Shown in pieces: positions 17,212-25,657 of a DNA stretch of 64,000 nucleotides. The number at the start of each line of letters is the position of its first letter. Position 1 is the stretch's first letter. Source of the stretch: Gluconobacter albidus (GTDB lineage: Bacteria; Pseudomonadota; Alphaproteobacteria; Acetobacterales; Acetobacteraceae); NCBI RefSeq assembly GCF_002723915.1, contig NZ_BEWL01000002.1, positions 248,001 to 312,000 on the forward strand. The letters run 5' to 3'. Under the pieces are notes generated by a model. The model did not search any database, was not told where the DNA came from, and saw only the letters and a program-made list of their open reading frames with translations. A program made the position numbers and the translations under genes.

Positions 17212-19347
17212 ATGAATAGTATTAATTATAATTTTTCTTCTGCATTGAAGGATATTTTTGATAAATTTAATATAAATTCGAAATTATCCTCTTTTAAGAG
17301 ATTTTTCCCCGGATCTGATGTCGGTCTGGCACTGTCTGTTGCGGCATTGCTTTCTATACTTGTTTTGCCGTTACCTACATTTGTTTTGGATATTGGATTA
17401 TCTCTCTCAGTTACATCATCAATATTGGTTTTGATGGTGGCATTATTTTTAAATAAGCCTTTAGATTTTACGTCCTTCCCAACCTTGTTGCTGCTGACAA
17501 CATTGCTGCGTCTTTCTTTGGAAGTGGCAACAACACGTCTGATTTTGAGTCACGGCTATGAAGGAACATATGCTGCAGGTCATGTCGTTGCAGCTTTTGG
17601 CGGATTTCTCATGGGGGGAGATGTCGCTATCGGCGCTATATTATTTTCTATTCTTCTTGTTGTTAACTTTATGGTTATTACAAAGGGATCAGGAAGAATT
17701 GCGGAGGTAGCGGCTCGATTCTCTTTGGACTCCATGCCTGGAAAACAAATGGCAATTGACGCCGAGTTGTCTTCAGGAGCCATCACTGATGTTGTTGCTA
17801 GAAAAAAACGAAAAGAACTTGAAGAAGAAAGCGGTTTTTACGGAGCAATGGATGGAGCCGCGAAATTTGTTCGTGGAGATGCTATCGCCAGTTTGATAAT
17901 AACAGCTATTAATATTGTTGGCGGGTTAACAATAGGCATTATTCGTCATGGTATGTCTATATCAGATGCCGCTACCGCATTTACAACATTAACGATCGGT
18001 GATGGGCTAGTGTCCCAGATACCAGCGCTTTTGGTCTCTACGGCCTCCGGTATTGTAGTAACAAAAGGAGGGACTGAGGGGGGGGCAGATGTTGCTCTTG
18101 TCAGGCAATTAGGCGGAAATCCTAAGCCACTTGCTTTAGCTGCCGGTTGTTCATTGGTTTTAGCGCTGATGCCCGGATTGCCAACCTTTCCGTTTCTTTT
18201 CCTTGCAGTTTTATCAGCAATGGGAGCGTGGTTCAGGTATAATTCCCCTATTTCTAATAGCGATACAGAGGCGGACGCTATTGTAGTGCCTGAGACTACT
18301 GTTCAATCTGACGCACCAATTTCGGAAAGCCTTAAGGTTGATTTATTAAGATTGGAATTGGGCTTTAATTTGTTGGCGATAGCCAATGGAGAAAGCGCTC
18401 GTCTAACCGAAAAAATTAAAATATTACGAAGGAATATTGCTAGTGATATGGGCTTTGTACTGCCGCCCGTTCGCATTCAAGATAATTTAATTTTACCTCC
18501 TGATTATTATTCAGTTTGTATCAAAGAAATAGAAGTGGGGCGGGGTGAAATTAAAATTAACAAACTTTTGGCTATGAATCCTCAAGGAGGAGCGCCTAAT
18601 ATTGAAGGTGAAAAAACCAAAGAACCTGCCTTTGGCTTACCTGCATTGTGGATAGATCAAAATTTACGTGAAAATGCCATAATTCAAGGATATACTGTCG
18701 TAGATCCAGCAAGTGTTATTATTACTCATTTAACCGAGCTGGTTAAAGAGAACATGGCAGACCTTTTATCCTATTCTGAGACGCAAAAATTACTGGATGG
18801 CATGCCTAGAGATCAGCAGAAATTAGTCGCTGATCTTGTTCCTTCGCAGGTTTCTGTGAGTATTATTCAAAGAGTGTTACAGTCTCTTCTTGATGAAAAA
18901 GTTTCTATTAGAGACTTAACGGGTATCTTGGAGGCGATTCAAGAAGGTTACGGTCAAGGATTCAAAACAGTTGCAGCACTGGTCGCGCATGTTCGAATTA
19001 GATTGGCGCGTCAAATCAGCTCATCTGTGATGAATGCCCAAGGGTATATACCAGTGTTATCTCTTAGTCCCGAGTGGGAATTGGCTGCCTATGAGAGTTT
19101 GTCTGCTTCGATCGAAGAAAAACAAATTAATTTCTCGCCTTCCCAGATGCAAAGATTTGTTTCAAGTTTGAAGTATTCTTTTGAGTCCTCTTCGAAAGAA
19201 GGAAGGATACCAGTAATATTAACGTCTCGTAATCTTAGGCTTCCTCTGAGGCGTATAGTAGAGAGAATTCAGCCTGCCGTTAGTGTTTTATCTCAAGAAG
19301 AACTGTTTTCTAGGGCTAAAATCATAAATTCCGGGACTATATTGTAG
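17212..19347 (+). CDS. flhA: Flagellar type III export gate protein FlhA
   Basis: FlhA is the large gate protein of the flagellar export apparatus. The 711 residues match the family. The N-terminal half has about eight membrane segments starting near 'DVGLALSVAALLSILVLPLP' and includes 'FPTLLLLTTLLRLSLEVATT' and the highly conserved cytoplasmic FHIPEP loop ('RFSLDSMPGKQMAIDAELSS', 'FYGAMDGAAKFVRGDA'). The C-terminal cytoplasmic domain includes 'GLPALWIDQNLRENA' and 'VDPASVIITHL'. The 38-nt gap from fliN suggests the same operon. The gene is A+T rich compared with flanking regions. Confidence 0.97.
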   Translation: MNSINYNFSSALKDIFDKFNINSKLSSFKRFFPGSDVGLALSVAALLSILVLPLPTFVLDIGLSLSVTSSILVLMVALFLNKPLDFTSFPTLLLLTTLLRLSLEVATTRLILSHGYEGTYAAGHVVAAFGGFLMGGDVAIGAILFSILLVVNFMVITKGSGRIAEVAARFSLDSMPGKQMAIDAELSSGAITDVVARKKRKELEEESGFYGAMDGAAKFVRGDAIASLIITAINIVGGLTIGIIRHGMSISDAATAFTTLTIGDGLVSQIPALLVSTASGIVVTKGGTEGGADVALVRQLGGNPKPLALAAGCSLVLALMPGLPTFPFLFLAVLSAMGAWFRYNSPISNSDTEADAIVVPETTVQSDAPISESLKVDLLRLELGFNLLAIANGESARLTEKIKILRRNIASDMGFVLPPVRIQDNLILPPDYYSVCIKEIEVGRGEIKINKLLAMNPQGGAPNIEGEKTKEPAFGLPALWIDQNLRENAIIQGYTVVDPASVIITHLTELVKENMADLLSYSETQKLLDGMPRDQQKLVADLVPSQVSVSIIQRVLQSLLDEKVSIRDLTGILEAIQEGYGQGFKTVAALVAHVRIRLARQISSSVMNAQGYIPVLSLSPEWELAAYESLSASIEEKQINFSPSQMQRFVSSLKYSFESSSKEGRIPVILTSRNLRLPLRRIVERIQPAVSVLSQEELFSRAKIINSGTIL

Positions 19348-19592
19348 TATAATTTAAGTTTATATTGTTTGCGAATGATTATATTTTATTTTTATTGGAT
19401 TATTTTTACAATATAACTTTGGTATATTTTTTCTTGTCACATATTAATTTCTAAAAATTCCTGCTTCCCAGTGTTGAATGCCTTCTTGAGTTAGCTGAGT
19501 GCGGCGCCTGCTTCTCTCACTCCCATTTGGAAGCAAGAACCTGCTAAACTCTTTGCTGATGCGAGAGTGTTCCTAGCGGAAACCAGATTGAT
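19348..19592. other. A+T-rich spacer between flhA and nadK
   Basis: The first 100 bases after flhA are almost all A and T; composition then returns towards normal before nadK. I see no gene, no clear hairpin terminator and no convincing promoter, though the nadK promoter should lie in the second half. Confidence 0.6.
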
Positions 19593-20363
19593 ATGACTGC
19601 GAGTATGAAAATTCATTTTGTTGCCTCCTCTAACGACACTGCTCAGTTAGCTCTAGAGCGGCTTTCGCAGAGATATGGAAATTCCCAGATTCATAACGCT
19701 GATTTTGTTGTTTGTCTGGGGGGGGATGGCTTCATGCTTGAAGCGCTTCATAAGGTTCTGGATAGAAGTATTGCCATCTATGGAATGAATTACGGGACTG
19801 TTGGTTTTTTGATGAATGCTGCCAATGAAGAGGACCTGTTGCGTCGTCTTGAAAATGCTCAGCCTTCAGTTCTTCATCCTTTACACATGACTGCTACGAC
19901 CGCTTCCGGGGCGGTTAGAAGCGCATTGGCGTTTAATGATGTTTTTCTTTTCAGACAAACGAGACAGACGTCCCGTATAAAAATTGAAATCGATGGCCGA
20001 ACGCGTCTTGAAGAACTGATTTGCGATGGAATTATTGTTTCCACTCCTGCAGGTTCTACGGCCTATAATCTTTCTGCTCATGGACCTATTGTGCCGTTGA
20101 GCTCCAATATCCTTCCTCTCACGCCAATTTCCGCTTTTCGTCCCCGACGCTGGCGGGGGGCTCTTTTGCCGTCGACTGCTGTCGTAAAGCTCACACTTCT
20201 GGATACGGAAAAACGATCGACCGCGGCCGTAGCAGATTTCACAGAAATTCGGGATGTGGCCGAGGTCGTGGTGCGGGAAGACCGCAGCCGGAAGGCTACG
20301 ATCCTGTTCGATCCTGATCACGGCCTTTCAGAGCGGATCATTGCCGAACAGTTTGTAGCTTGA
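19593..20363 (+). CDS. nadK: NAD kinase
   Basis: NadK phosphorylates NAD to NADP. The 256 residues fit the short alphaproteobacterial form. Key motifs are the phosphate-binding 'CLGGDGFMLEAL' (GGDG at 43-46), 'YGMNYGTVGFLMN', 'ALAFNDVFLFRQ' and 'CDGIIVSTPAGSTAYNLSAHG'. The start may be at 19593 or at the in-frame ATG 19605. The gene is less G/C rich than most metabolic genes here, forming the right edge of the compositional dip. Its stop is 2 nt from that of the convergent dehydrogenase gene. Confidence 0.95.
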   Translation: MTASMKIHFVASSNDTAQLALERLSQRYGNSQIHNADFVVCLGGDGFMLEALHKVLDRSIAIYGMNYGTVGFLMNAANEEDLLRRLENAQPSVLHPLHMTATTASGAVRSALAFNDVFLFRQTRQTSRIKIEIDGRTRLEELICDGIIVSTPAGSTAYNLSAHGPIVPLSSNILPLTPISAFRPRRWRGALLPSTAVVKLTLLDTEKRSTAAVADFTEIRDVAEVVVREDRSRKATILFDPDHGLSERIIAEQFVA

Positions 20364-20365
20364 GC

Positions 20366-21298
20366 TCAAATGACGGGAGTCAGGAGCTTTCCATCAGTGA
20401 AATAGGCGATCAGGTTCTCGACAACCAGATTGCCCATTGCTGTCCGGGTTTCTACGGTCGCTGAGGCTTGATGGGCTTGCAGAACAGTGTTCGGAAGAGC
20501 GAAAAAAGCAGGGTTGATGTTGGGTTCGTTCTGAAAAACGTCCAGACCGGCGCCAGCAATCCTTTTTTCCTTCAAGGCTACCAGAAGTGCTTCTTCATCT
20601 ACTACTGTGCCTCGGGCGATATTGATCAGGACCCCATTTTTGCCCAAGCATGTCAGGACGTCGCCATTGATCATGTTTGCAGAACGTGGCCCTCCTGAGA
20701 CTGCCAGGATCAGGACATCACACCACTCTGCAAGTGCTTTCAGATCTGGCTCGAAACGGTAAGCGGTTTCAGGTTTTGCATGGGAATTGAAATAGGCCAC
20801 TTCCATGCCGAAAGCCGAGACACGTTTAGCAATGGCCTGTCCTATGTGGCCAAACCCAGCGATGCCAGCCTTTTTCTTTGTAAGACTACGGCTCAGGGGA
20901 AGGGGCGAATTGGGCCAGTTTCCCGCCCGGACGAACCGGTCATTGTTCACGACATCCCGCATCACCGTCATCATCAGAACAACGGCCATATCAGCTACAT
21001 CATCTGTCAGGGTGCCCTGGGTCGTGGCAACGCGGATGTTTCTACGCTTTGCTTCCTGAAGATCAATGCGATCGGTCCCTACGCCATTGACAGAAACGAC
21101 TTCAAGATTGGGCAGGGCGTTCATGATGGCGGCAGGAACACCTGAACCGCCTCCTGTCGTGATCCCGCGAATGACTGGAGCAACAACTTTCAGCTCTTCA
21201 AGTGACGTGTATGGATGGAGGTCAAAAAACTGTTCCAGCCGTTCTTTCATAAACGGGAGAATCGGATCAATTGTCAGAATGCCGGGTCTGGATGACAT
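20366..21298 (-). CDS. D-isomer-specific 2-hydroxyacid dehydrogenase (2-ketoaldonate/glyoxylate/hydroxypyruvate reductase type)
   Basis: The 310-residue enzyme has the two-domain architecture of D-2-hydroxyacid dehydrogenases: 'GVGTDRIDLQEAKRRNI', the nucleotide loop 'AGFGHIGQAIAKRVSAFG', then 'INIARGTVVDEEALL' (substrate Arg), 'GLDVFQNEPN' (Glu) and a His in 'QAHQASA'. After the glycine-rich loop the strand ends in 'FNSHAKPE' rather than an acidic residue, which favours NADPH. In Gluconobacter a close homologue has been described, as I recall, as an NADPH-dependent 2-ketogluconate reductase, which would suit cytoplasmic ketogluconate assimilation; glyoxylate or hydroxypyruvate are alternatives. 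It heads a three-gene stretch on the minus strand with different upstream neighbours. Confidence 0.88.
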   Translation of the reverse strand: MSSRPGILTIDPILPFMKERLEQFFDLHPYTSLEELKVVAPVIRGITTGGGSGVPAAIMNALPNLEVVSVNGVGTDRIDLQEAKRRNIRVATTQGTLTDDVADMAVVLMMTVMRDVVNNDRFVRAGNWPNSPLPLSRSLTKKKAGIAGFGHIGQAIAKRVSAFGMEVAYFNSHAKPETAYRFEPDLKALAEWCDVLILAVSGGPRSANMINGDVLTCLGKNGVLINIARGTVVDEEALLVALKEKRIAGAGLDVFQNEPNINPAFFALPNTVLQAHQASATVETRTAMGNLVVENLIAYFTDGKLLTPVI

Positions 21299-21328
21299 GA
21301 AATTCTCCGTTATTGATTTGCCGCACCA

Positions 21329-21802
21329 TCAATCTTTGGGGTGCGGTCCTAGAGTAGCGTTTGCAAGTGCGACACAGGCGGCCTCGACGTCTTCCCAGGT
21401 TCGGATGAAGCCTTCTTCAGGTCCATAATAAGGATCAAGAACGTCCTGTCCGATTCGATTGGGAAGGTGGTCCAGCATCAGTGAAAGACGGGCCTTTGAA
21501 TGACGCGGCTGCATTTTTCTGAGAGCTGTGAGGTGGGAACGGTCCAAGGCAATAATATGATCAAAACGGCTGAAATCCTGCTCTGTCACGAGGCGCGCGC
21601 GGAGCGGAGATGCGTCCAGCCCTTTCAGGGTCGCTATCGCACAGGCACGTGGATCCGGAGCCTCGCCCAGATTCCAGTGTCCTGTCCCCGCAGAGTCGAT
21701 ATCGAGGTTCAAGCCGCGTTCCCGCGCTTCCCGGCGCATGACGAGTTCAGCGAGAGGAGAGCGGCAGATGTTGCCCGTACAGACAAAAAGAAAACTGTTC
21801 AT
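21329..21802 (-). CDS. Low-molecular-weight protein-tyrosine phosphatase
   Basis: The 157-residue protein opens with the catalytic P-loop 'FVCTGNICRSPLAE' (Cys8-x5-Arg14) at the position diagnostic for this family and carries 'SAGTGHWNLGEAPDPRA' and the general-acid 'VLDPYYGPEEGF' near the C-terminus. It dephosphorylates phosphotyrosine in vitro in related proteins; its physiological substrate cannot be read from sequence. I chose the ATG at 21802, which overlaps the stop of the upstream transporter gene (ATGA), implying translational coupling. Confidence 0.93.
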   Translation of the reverse strand: MNSFLFVCTGNICRSPLAELVMRREARERGLNLDIDSAGTGHWNLGEAPDPRACAIATLKGLDASPLRARLVTEQDFSRFDHIIALDRSHLTALRKMQPRHSKARLSLMLDHLPNRIGQDVLDPYYGPEEGFIRTWEDVEAACVALANATLGPHPKD

Positions 21803-22779
21803 GCACCTGTCAGCCAAATGAAAAACGCCATGGTGAAGATTGAAGATAACGTCCCGAAGAACAGAACGGATGCAATTTCACGTTCCAGAACATGATATCG
21901 CATGGCGAGGATAACATTGATGGAGGCGCTGGGAATGGCCATCGTCAGGACGCTCTCCTGCAGTGCAGGCAGGGGCAGATGCCATAGCCGGGCCAGTGCA
22001 TAAATGATGCCGGGAATGACAACGTTCCGGACACTGACAATGACCCCCACCAGAGGGCTGAACTTTACCTGACGGGTGAAAAGAACCACACCTGAGGCGA
22101 AGAGCGCCGCACCGCCTGTCGTACGTCCAAGAAGCTGAAGCGAGCCTTTGAGAAACTGGGGCAGGAAAGCCCCTGCACTGACTAGAACAAGAGCCATCAT
22201 GGGCACCCACACCACGGGTTCGCGGCATGAATGTATCAGATGTCCGAACAGTTCGCGGAAATCATTGCGGGCTTCGCTGTCATTTCCAACGCGGTGGTTG
22301 CTGCCTCGGTCATGCCCCATCAGGATCAGTGTGATCGGGAGCTGAACCAGATTCATGGCCAAAGATGCGATTGAAATCGGCACGGAACTGGCAGGACCGA
22401 AAATCTGACCCAGAACGGGAATGCCAATGAAAGGGACGGATGGACCGGTTATGGTCATTGCGATCAGTGCCGCTTCCCCGAGGCGGCGTTTCAGGAGGCC
22501 GCGCAGGATGGCAAAGATCAGCCCATAGCCCCCAACCATGGCCAGCAGGATCAGGGCGGCAACGGGTCCTGCCGCCAGAACCTGGCCGCGCGGCGTGCTG
22601 AGGATGGAAACCAGCAGTTCCAGCGGAAGTGCATACAGCATGACCAGACGTGTCAGAACACCAGCCTGCTGGGCGTCAAAATCTTTTCGGTATGCCGCGA
22701 AATAGCCAAAGCCCAATGTCACGAGAATCGGGAGAATGGACTGAACGATCGTCAGCAGCAGGGCAGGCGAATTCGTCAT
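21799..22779 (-). CDS. AEC-family (auxin efflux carrier-like) transporter
   Basis: The 326-residue protein has about ten hydrophobic segments in two halves, the pattern of AEC transporters: an N-terminal 'ILPILVTLGFGYFAAYRKDFD', a central hydrophilic loop (near residue 165, 'GHDRGSNHRVGNDSEARND'), and a C-terminal half with 'SVRNVVIPGIIYALARLW'. Bacterial members move small organic acids such as malate or malonate; the substrate here is unknown. It is the first gene of the pair with the phosphatase, and its upstream region (22780-22890) is shared with a divergent small membrane protein gene. Confidence 0.88.
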   Translation of the reverse strand: MTNSPALLLTIVQSILPILVTLGFGYFAAYRKDFDAQQAGVLTRLVMLYALPLELLVSILSTPRGQVLAAGPVAALILLAMVGGYGLIFAILRGLLKRRLGEAALIAMTITGPSVPFIGIPVLGQIFGPASSVPISIASLAMNLVQLPITLILMGHDRGSNHRVGNDSEARNDFRELFGHLIHSCREPVVWVPMMALVLVSAGAFLPQFLKGSLQLLGRTTGGAALFASGVVLFTRQVKFSPLVGVIVSVRNVVIPGIIYALARLWHLPLPALQESVLTMAIPSASINVILAMRYHVLEREIASVLFFGTLSSIFTMAFFIWLTGA

Positions 22780-22890
22780 AATTGACTCATGAAATCAGAA
22801 ATCCGGTCAGGAAAAGATCACCTTTCGTAACGGTCACCCTCACATTCGTCTATCCCTGCTGCAGATGACAGTTGACCAAAGCCGCGGAGA

Positions 22891-23253
22891 ATGGCTTTGT
22901 GGAGTGATCTTGTCCTCTTTCTGTCGGTGCTAGATTACGTGATGCAATCCATACTCGATACGTTGTGGGGTCTGATCCTTGGCCTGCTGGGCGTTGTGGT
23001 GGCCGGCGTGGCCATCATCGAGGTCATGGCCCGTTCCGTGCTGGGCAGTCTTGGAATACAGGGGCAGGTCCAGACGGTTCTGCTGTTTCTGCTTCTGGGT
23101 GGATTGATCCTGGGGGCGTTCCGAGTTTTTGGAAAACTGTTTGCCGTTCTGCTGGTGGCCGCGTTTTCCGTCTATTTCATGCATGTTGTCTTCGGCGTTC
23201 TGAGCGATGCGCTCATCCCGGTTCAGACATCGAGTGCAACGACTGATGTCTGA
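22891..23253 (+). CDS. Small membrane protein of unknown function
   Basis: This 120-residue protein is mostly hydrophobic with about three membrane segments ('LGLLGVVVAGVAIIEVMA', 'VQTVLLFLLLGGLILGAF', 'LFAVLLVAAFSVYFMHVVF'). No family is recognised. The start is uncertain: ATG 22891 has GGAG too close to be ideal, and ATG 22942 is an alternative. The stop lies 20 nt from that of the convergent acs gene. Confidence 0.6.
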   Translation: MALWSDLVLFLSVLDYVMQSILDTLWGLILGLLGVVVAGVAIIEVMARSVLGSLGIQGQVQTVLLFLLLGGLILGAFRVFGKLFAVLLVAAFSVYFMHVVFGVLSDALIPVQTSSATTDV

Positions 23254-23273
23254 ACCCCGCCAGTTCTGAACAG

Positions 23274-25181
23274 TCAGTCTTGGGGCGTCTGGATGATGCG
23301 GATCAGTGCTTCCACGATCTCGGGATCGGCGAGAGTGGACAGATCGCCAAACCCTTCAGTCTCGCCACAGGCGATCTTGCGGAGAAGACGCCGGACGCTT
23401 TTCCCCGAACGGGTCTTGGGAAGGTCCGGCACGACATGGATCCGCTCGGGCGCCGCATAGCGACCCACTTTCGACGTAATCGCTTTCGCCGCCCGGATGT
23501 GAAGATCGTCGGGCGCGTTATCGCGCGGGACGACGTAAACAACAATCCCCTGTCCTTTGAGGTCATGCGGGATGCCGATTGCAGCACTCTCCGCAATGGT
23601 CACTTCAGTCGCCAGCGCATCTTCGATTTCAGCAGAGCCGATCCGGTGTCCCGAGACATTGATGACGTCATCCACCCGCCCGGTAATCCAGTAATACCCG
23701 TCTTCGTCACGGCGTGCGCCGTCACCCGTGAAATAGTATCCCGGATAAGGCTGAAGATAGGTGCGCTCGAAAAGACCATCATCGTTCCAGATGGAGAGGG
23801 CGCGTCCAGGCCACGAACCCTTGAGGCAAAGCACGCCCTCTGTGGCGCCTTCCCGCAGCGTACCCTTTTCGTCCAGAAGAACAGGATGCACGCCGGGGAG
23901 GGGGAGCGTTGCTGAGGCAGGTTTTTCACGAACGGCCCCCGGAACGGGAGAAATCATGATGCCGCCGCTTTCAGTCTGCCACCAGGTGTCAACGAAAGCG
24001 CAGCGCCCGCCACCGACATGGTCATTGAACCAGGACCAAGCTTCCTGGCTGATCGGCTCGCCCACAGTCCCCAGAACACGTAGCGAAGACAGGTCGTAAC
24101 GCTGCACGACAGCATCGCCTTCCCGCATAAGCGCACGGATGGCTGTCGGAGACGTATAGAACGTCGTGACCTTGTGATCCTGAATCACATTCCACCAGCG
24201 ACCTGGCGCCGGAGAGGACGGCATGCCCTCGAACAACAGAACCGTCCCGCCGTTCAGCAAGGGCCCGTAAACGCCGTAAGTGTGGCCCGTGATCCAGCCG
24301 ATATCGGCCGTGCACCAGAAAATGTCTCCGTCCTGATGATCAAACACCAGTTCATGCGTGTAGGATGCCCACACCAGATAACCACCGGTGCCATGCACGA
24401 CGCCCTTGGGCTTGCCGGTGCTTCCCGAAGTGTAAAGCAGGAACAGCGGAGCCGAGGATGGCATGTTCTGAGGCGCGCAGTCAGGTGCGGCCTTTTCAAG
24501 AAGGGAGGCAAGCCATCTGTCCCGCCCAGGTTTCATACCGACCTCGTCGTCCGTCACGCCTACTACCAGGACAGCGTTGACGGCAAGGGTTTCCGGCCGG
24601 AGGTCGAGGGCCGCATCCAGTGTGGCCTTGAACGGAATCCTTTTGGCGCCCCGTCGCCCGACATTGGCTGTGATCACCAGAGCAGCACCGCTGTCAGCCA
24701 ATCTGTCAGCAATGGCTTCGGGAGAAAACCCGCCGAAGAGAACCACATGGATCGCGCCAATCCGGGCACAGGCGAGCATGGCGATCAGGCCTTCAGGAAC
24801 GGAAGGCAGATGAATGGCAACACGATCGCCTGCCTGAATGCCCTGATCCCGCAGGACATTCGCCATCCGGCAGACATGTTCGTAAAGGGTCTTATACGTG
24901 AAAGTCAGCACGCGTCCGGCGTCCTCAGCCTGCCAGACCAAGGCCTTCTGATCGCCGCGGGTTTCGAGGTGGCGGTCCAGGCAGTTGACGCTTGCATTGA
25001 GCATCCCACCGGCAAACCAGCTCTGCTTCTCGCACTGGGCGTGCGTCGGCGCGGTGTTCCAGGACAGTCTCTCGCTTTCACGCTTCCAGTAAAGTTCGGG
25101 CCCGGCAGTCGCCCGTTCCACCAGAGCGCTATAATCCGTCGGTGTCAGGCGGAACGAATGAGAGTGAGAAGAGGAGGGCAT
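23274..25181 (-). CDS. acs: Acetyl-CoA synthetase (AMP-forming)
   Basis: Acs activates acetate to acetyl-CoA through an acetyl-AMP intermediate. The 635 residues show the adenylate-forming motifs 'LLYTSGSTGKPKGVVHGTGG', 'CTADIGWITGHTYGVYGPL', 'FVDTWWQTESGG' (the second Trp matches the residue that restricts the pocket to acetate), 'YYFTGDGARRDEDGYYWITG' and the C-terminal 'KTRSGKSVRR', where Lys594 is the catalytic and potentially acetylated lysine. In acetic acid bacteria such enzymes reassimilate acetate. The gene is downstream of the tRNA-Arg gene on the same strand but separated by about 120 nt. Confidence 0.95.
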   Translation of the reverse strand: MPSSSHSHSFRLTPTDYSALVERATAGPELYWKRESERLSWNTAPTHAQCEKQSWFAGGMLNASVNCLDRHLETRGDQKALVWQAEDAGRVLTFTYKTLYEHVCRMANVLRDQGIQAGDRVAIHLPSVPEGLIAMLACARIGAIHVVLFGGFSPEAIADRLADSGAALVITANVGRRGAKRIPFKATLDAALDLRPETLAVNAVLVVGVTDDEVGMKPGRDRWLASLLEKAAPDCAPQNMPSSAPLFLLYTSGSTGKPKGVVHGTGGYLVWASYTHELVFDHQDGDIFWCTADIGWITGHTYGVYGPLLNGGTVLLFEGMPSSPAPGRWWNVIQDHKVTTFYTSPTAIRALMREGDAVVQRYDLSSLRVLGTVGEPISQEAWSWFNDHVGGGRCAFVDTWWQTESGGIMISPVPGAVREKPASATLPLPGVHPVLLDEKGTLREGATEGVLCLKGSWPGRALSIWNDDGLFERTYLQPYPGYYFTGDGARRDEDGYYWITGRVDDVINVSGHRIGSAEIEDALATEVTIAESAAIGIPHDLKGQGIVVYVVPRDNAPDDLHIRAAKAITSKVGRYAAPERIHVVPDLPKTRSGKSVRRLLRKIACGETEGFGDLSTLADPEIVEALIRIIQTPQD

Positions 25182-25268
25182 GAACCTGAAACCTTACGCA
25201 CAAAAAGCAGATGCCACAGAGCAGGCTGCTGTTATATATTTGGCTTACAGGTTCTAAAACAGGGAGAA

Positions 25269-25288
25269 TTTCTGCCTTCTTGCAGAAA
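25269..25288 (-). terminator. Possible terminator after tRNA-Arg
   Basis: TTTCTGC and GCAGAAA form 7-bp arms around a 6-nt loop, 17 nt past the second CCA of the tRNA gene. On the minus strand only a short T-containing tract follows, so the call is tentative. Confidence 0.35.
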
Positions 25289-25304
25289 AGCCCCCAAGGG
25301 ATGG

Positions 25305-25617
25305 TGGTGTCCGCGAGAGGATTCGAACCTCCGGCCCCAGGATTCTTACCACTTCGGCTTTCACCGCCATGCCGCGAAGCATGTTCGTGGTCTGGACTGT
25401 CTCTTCACCACGACTGCGGAAACCGCAGCCAAGGTGTTGCCCGTACAGTCTCTACACCTTCGTTCCAGCGCACCGGAACGCTTGGCTCGGGATTGGCACG
25501 ATCGAGACGATCAGAGCGTTCCCCGAATTTGAGCAAATCCACCATGCGGTTTCCCATCATGGCGCCCAATTCAAAACCTTAGGAATCCTGTGCTCTATCC
25601 TGCTGAGCTACGCGGAC
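25305..25617 (-). tRNA. tRNA-Arg(CCU), split by a group I intron
   Basis: The 5' exon (25617 down to 25581, 37 nt) gives acceptor strand GTCCGCG, D-stem GCTC/GAGC, anticodon-stem strand CAGGA and loop TTCCT ending in anticodon CCT. The 3' exon (25344 down to 25305) begins AATCCTG, completing the 7-nt loop TTCCTAA and the stem CAGGA/TCCTG, then a 5-nt variable loop, T-arm GGAGG-TTCGAAT-CCTCT, acceptor strand CGCGGAC, discriminator A and an encoded CCA (repeated as CCACCA). It decodes AGG arginine codons. The 236 nt between the exons interrupt the gene exactly after the last anticodon base. Confidence 0.93.
25345..25580 (-). ncRNA. Group I intron in tRNA-Arg(CCU)
   Basis: The intron is 236 nt. 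The 5' exon ends in U and the intron ends in G, as group I splicing requires. Exon bases UUCCU can pair with GGGAA (25555-25551 on the minus strand) to form P1 with a U.G pair at the splice site. GTGTAGAGACTGTACGGGC (minus strand, near 25457-25439) and AAGAGACAGTCC (25405-25394) match the conserved R and S elements, and their GACTGT/ACAGTC pairing gives P7. GGCTGCGG/CCGCAGTC forms P8 between them. Size and motifs suit subgroup IC3, as in other bacterial tRNA introns. There is no open frame for a homing endonuclease. Confidence 0.88.
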
Positions 25618-25628
25618 AAACCATCAAA

Positions 25629-25657
25629 ATCATATAGTGGGTATGCTGTTTCTGCAA
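25629..25657 (-). promoter_or_regulatory. Sigma-70-type promoter of the tRNA-Arg gene
   Basis: Read on the minus strand, TTGCAG (25657-25652), a 17-nt spacer and TATGAT (25634-25629) form a good promoter. The -10 element lies 11 nt upstream of the mature tRNA 5' end. Confidence 0.7.

Noticed and set aside
24174-25532. A plus-strand open frame running through acs and into the tRNA-Arg gene
   Set aside because: It overlaps the antisense of acs and the structural RNA gene, and the product shows no family pattern.
25345-25580. Homing endonuclease inside the group I intron
   Set aside because: The intron is only 236 nt and is filled by the structural core; no suitable frame exists.
25305-25617. 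Two separate tRNA remnants, or a pseudogene with an inserted sequence
   Set aside because: The halves complete each other exactly, the boundary bases fit group I splicing and the conserved core elements are present, so a functional split gene is the better reading.
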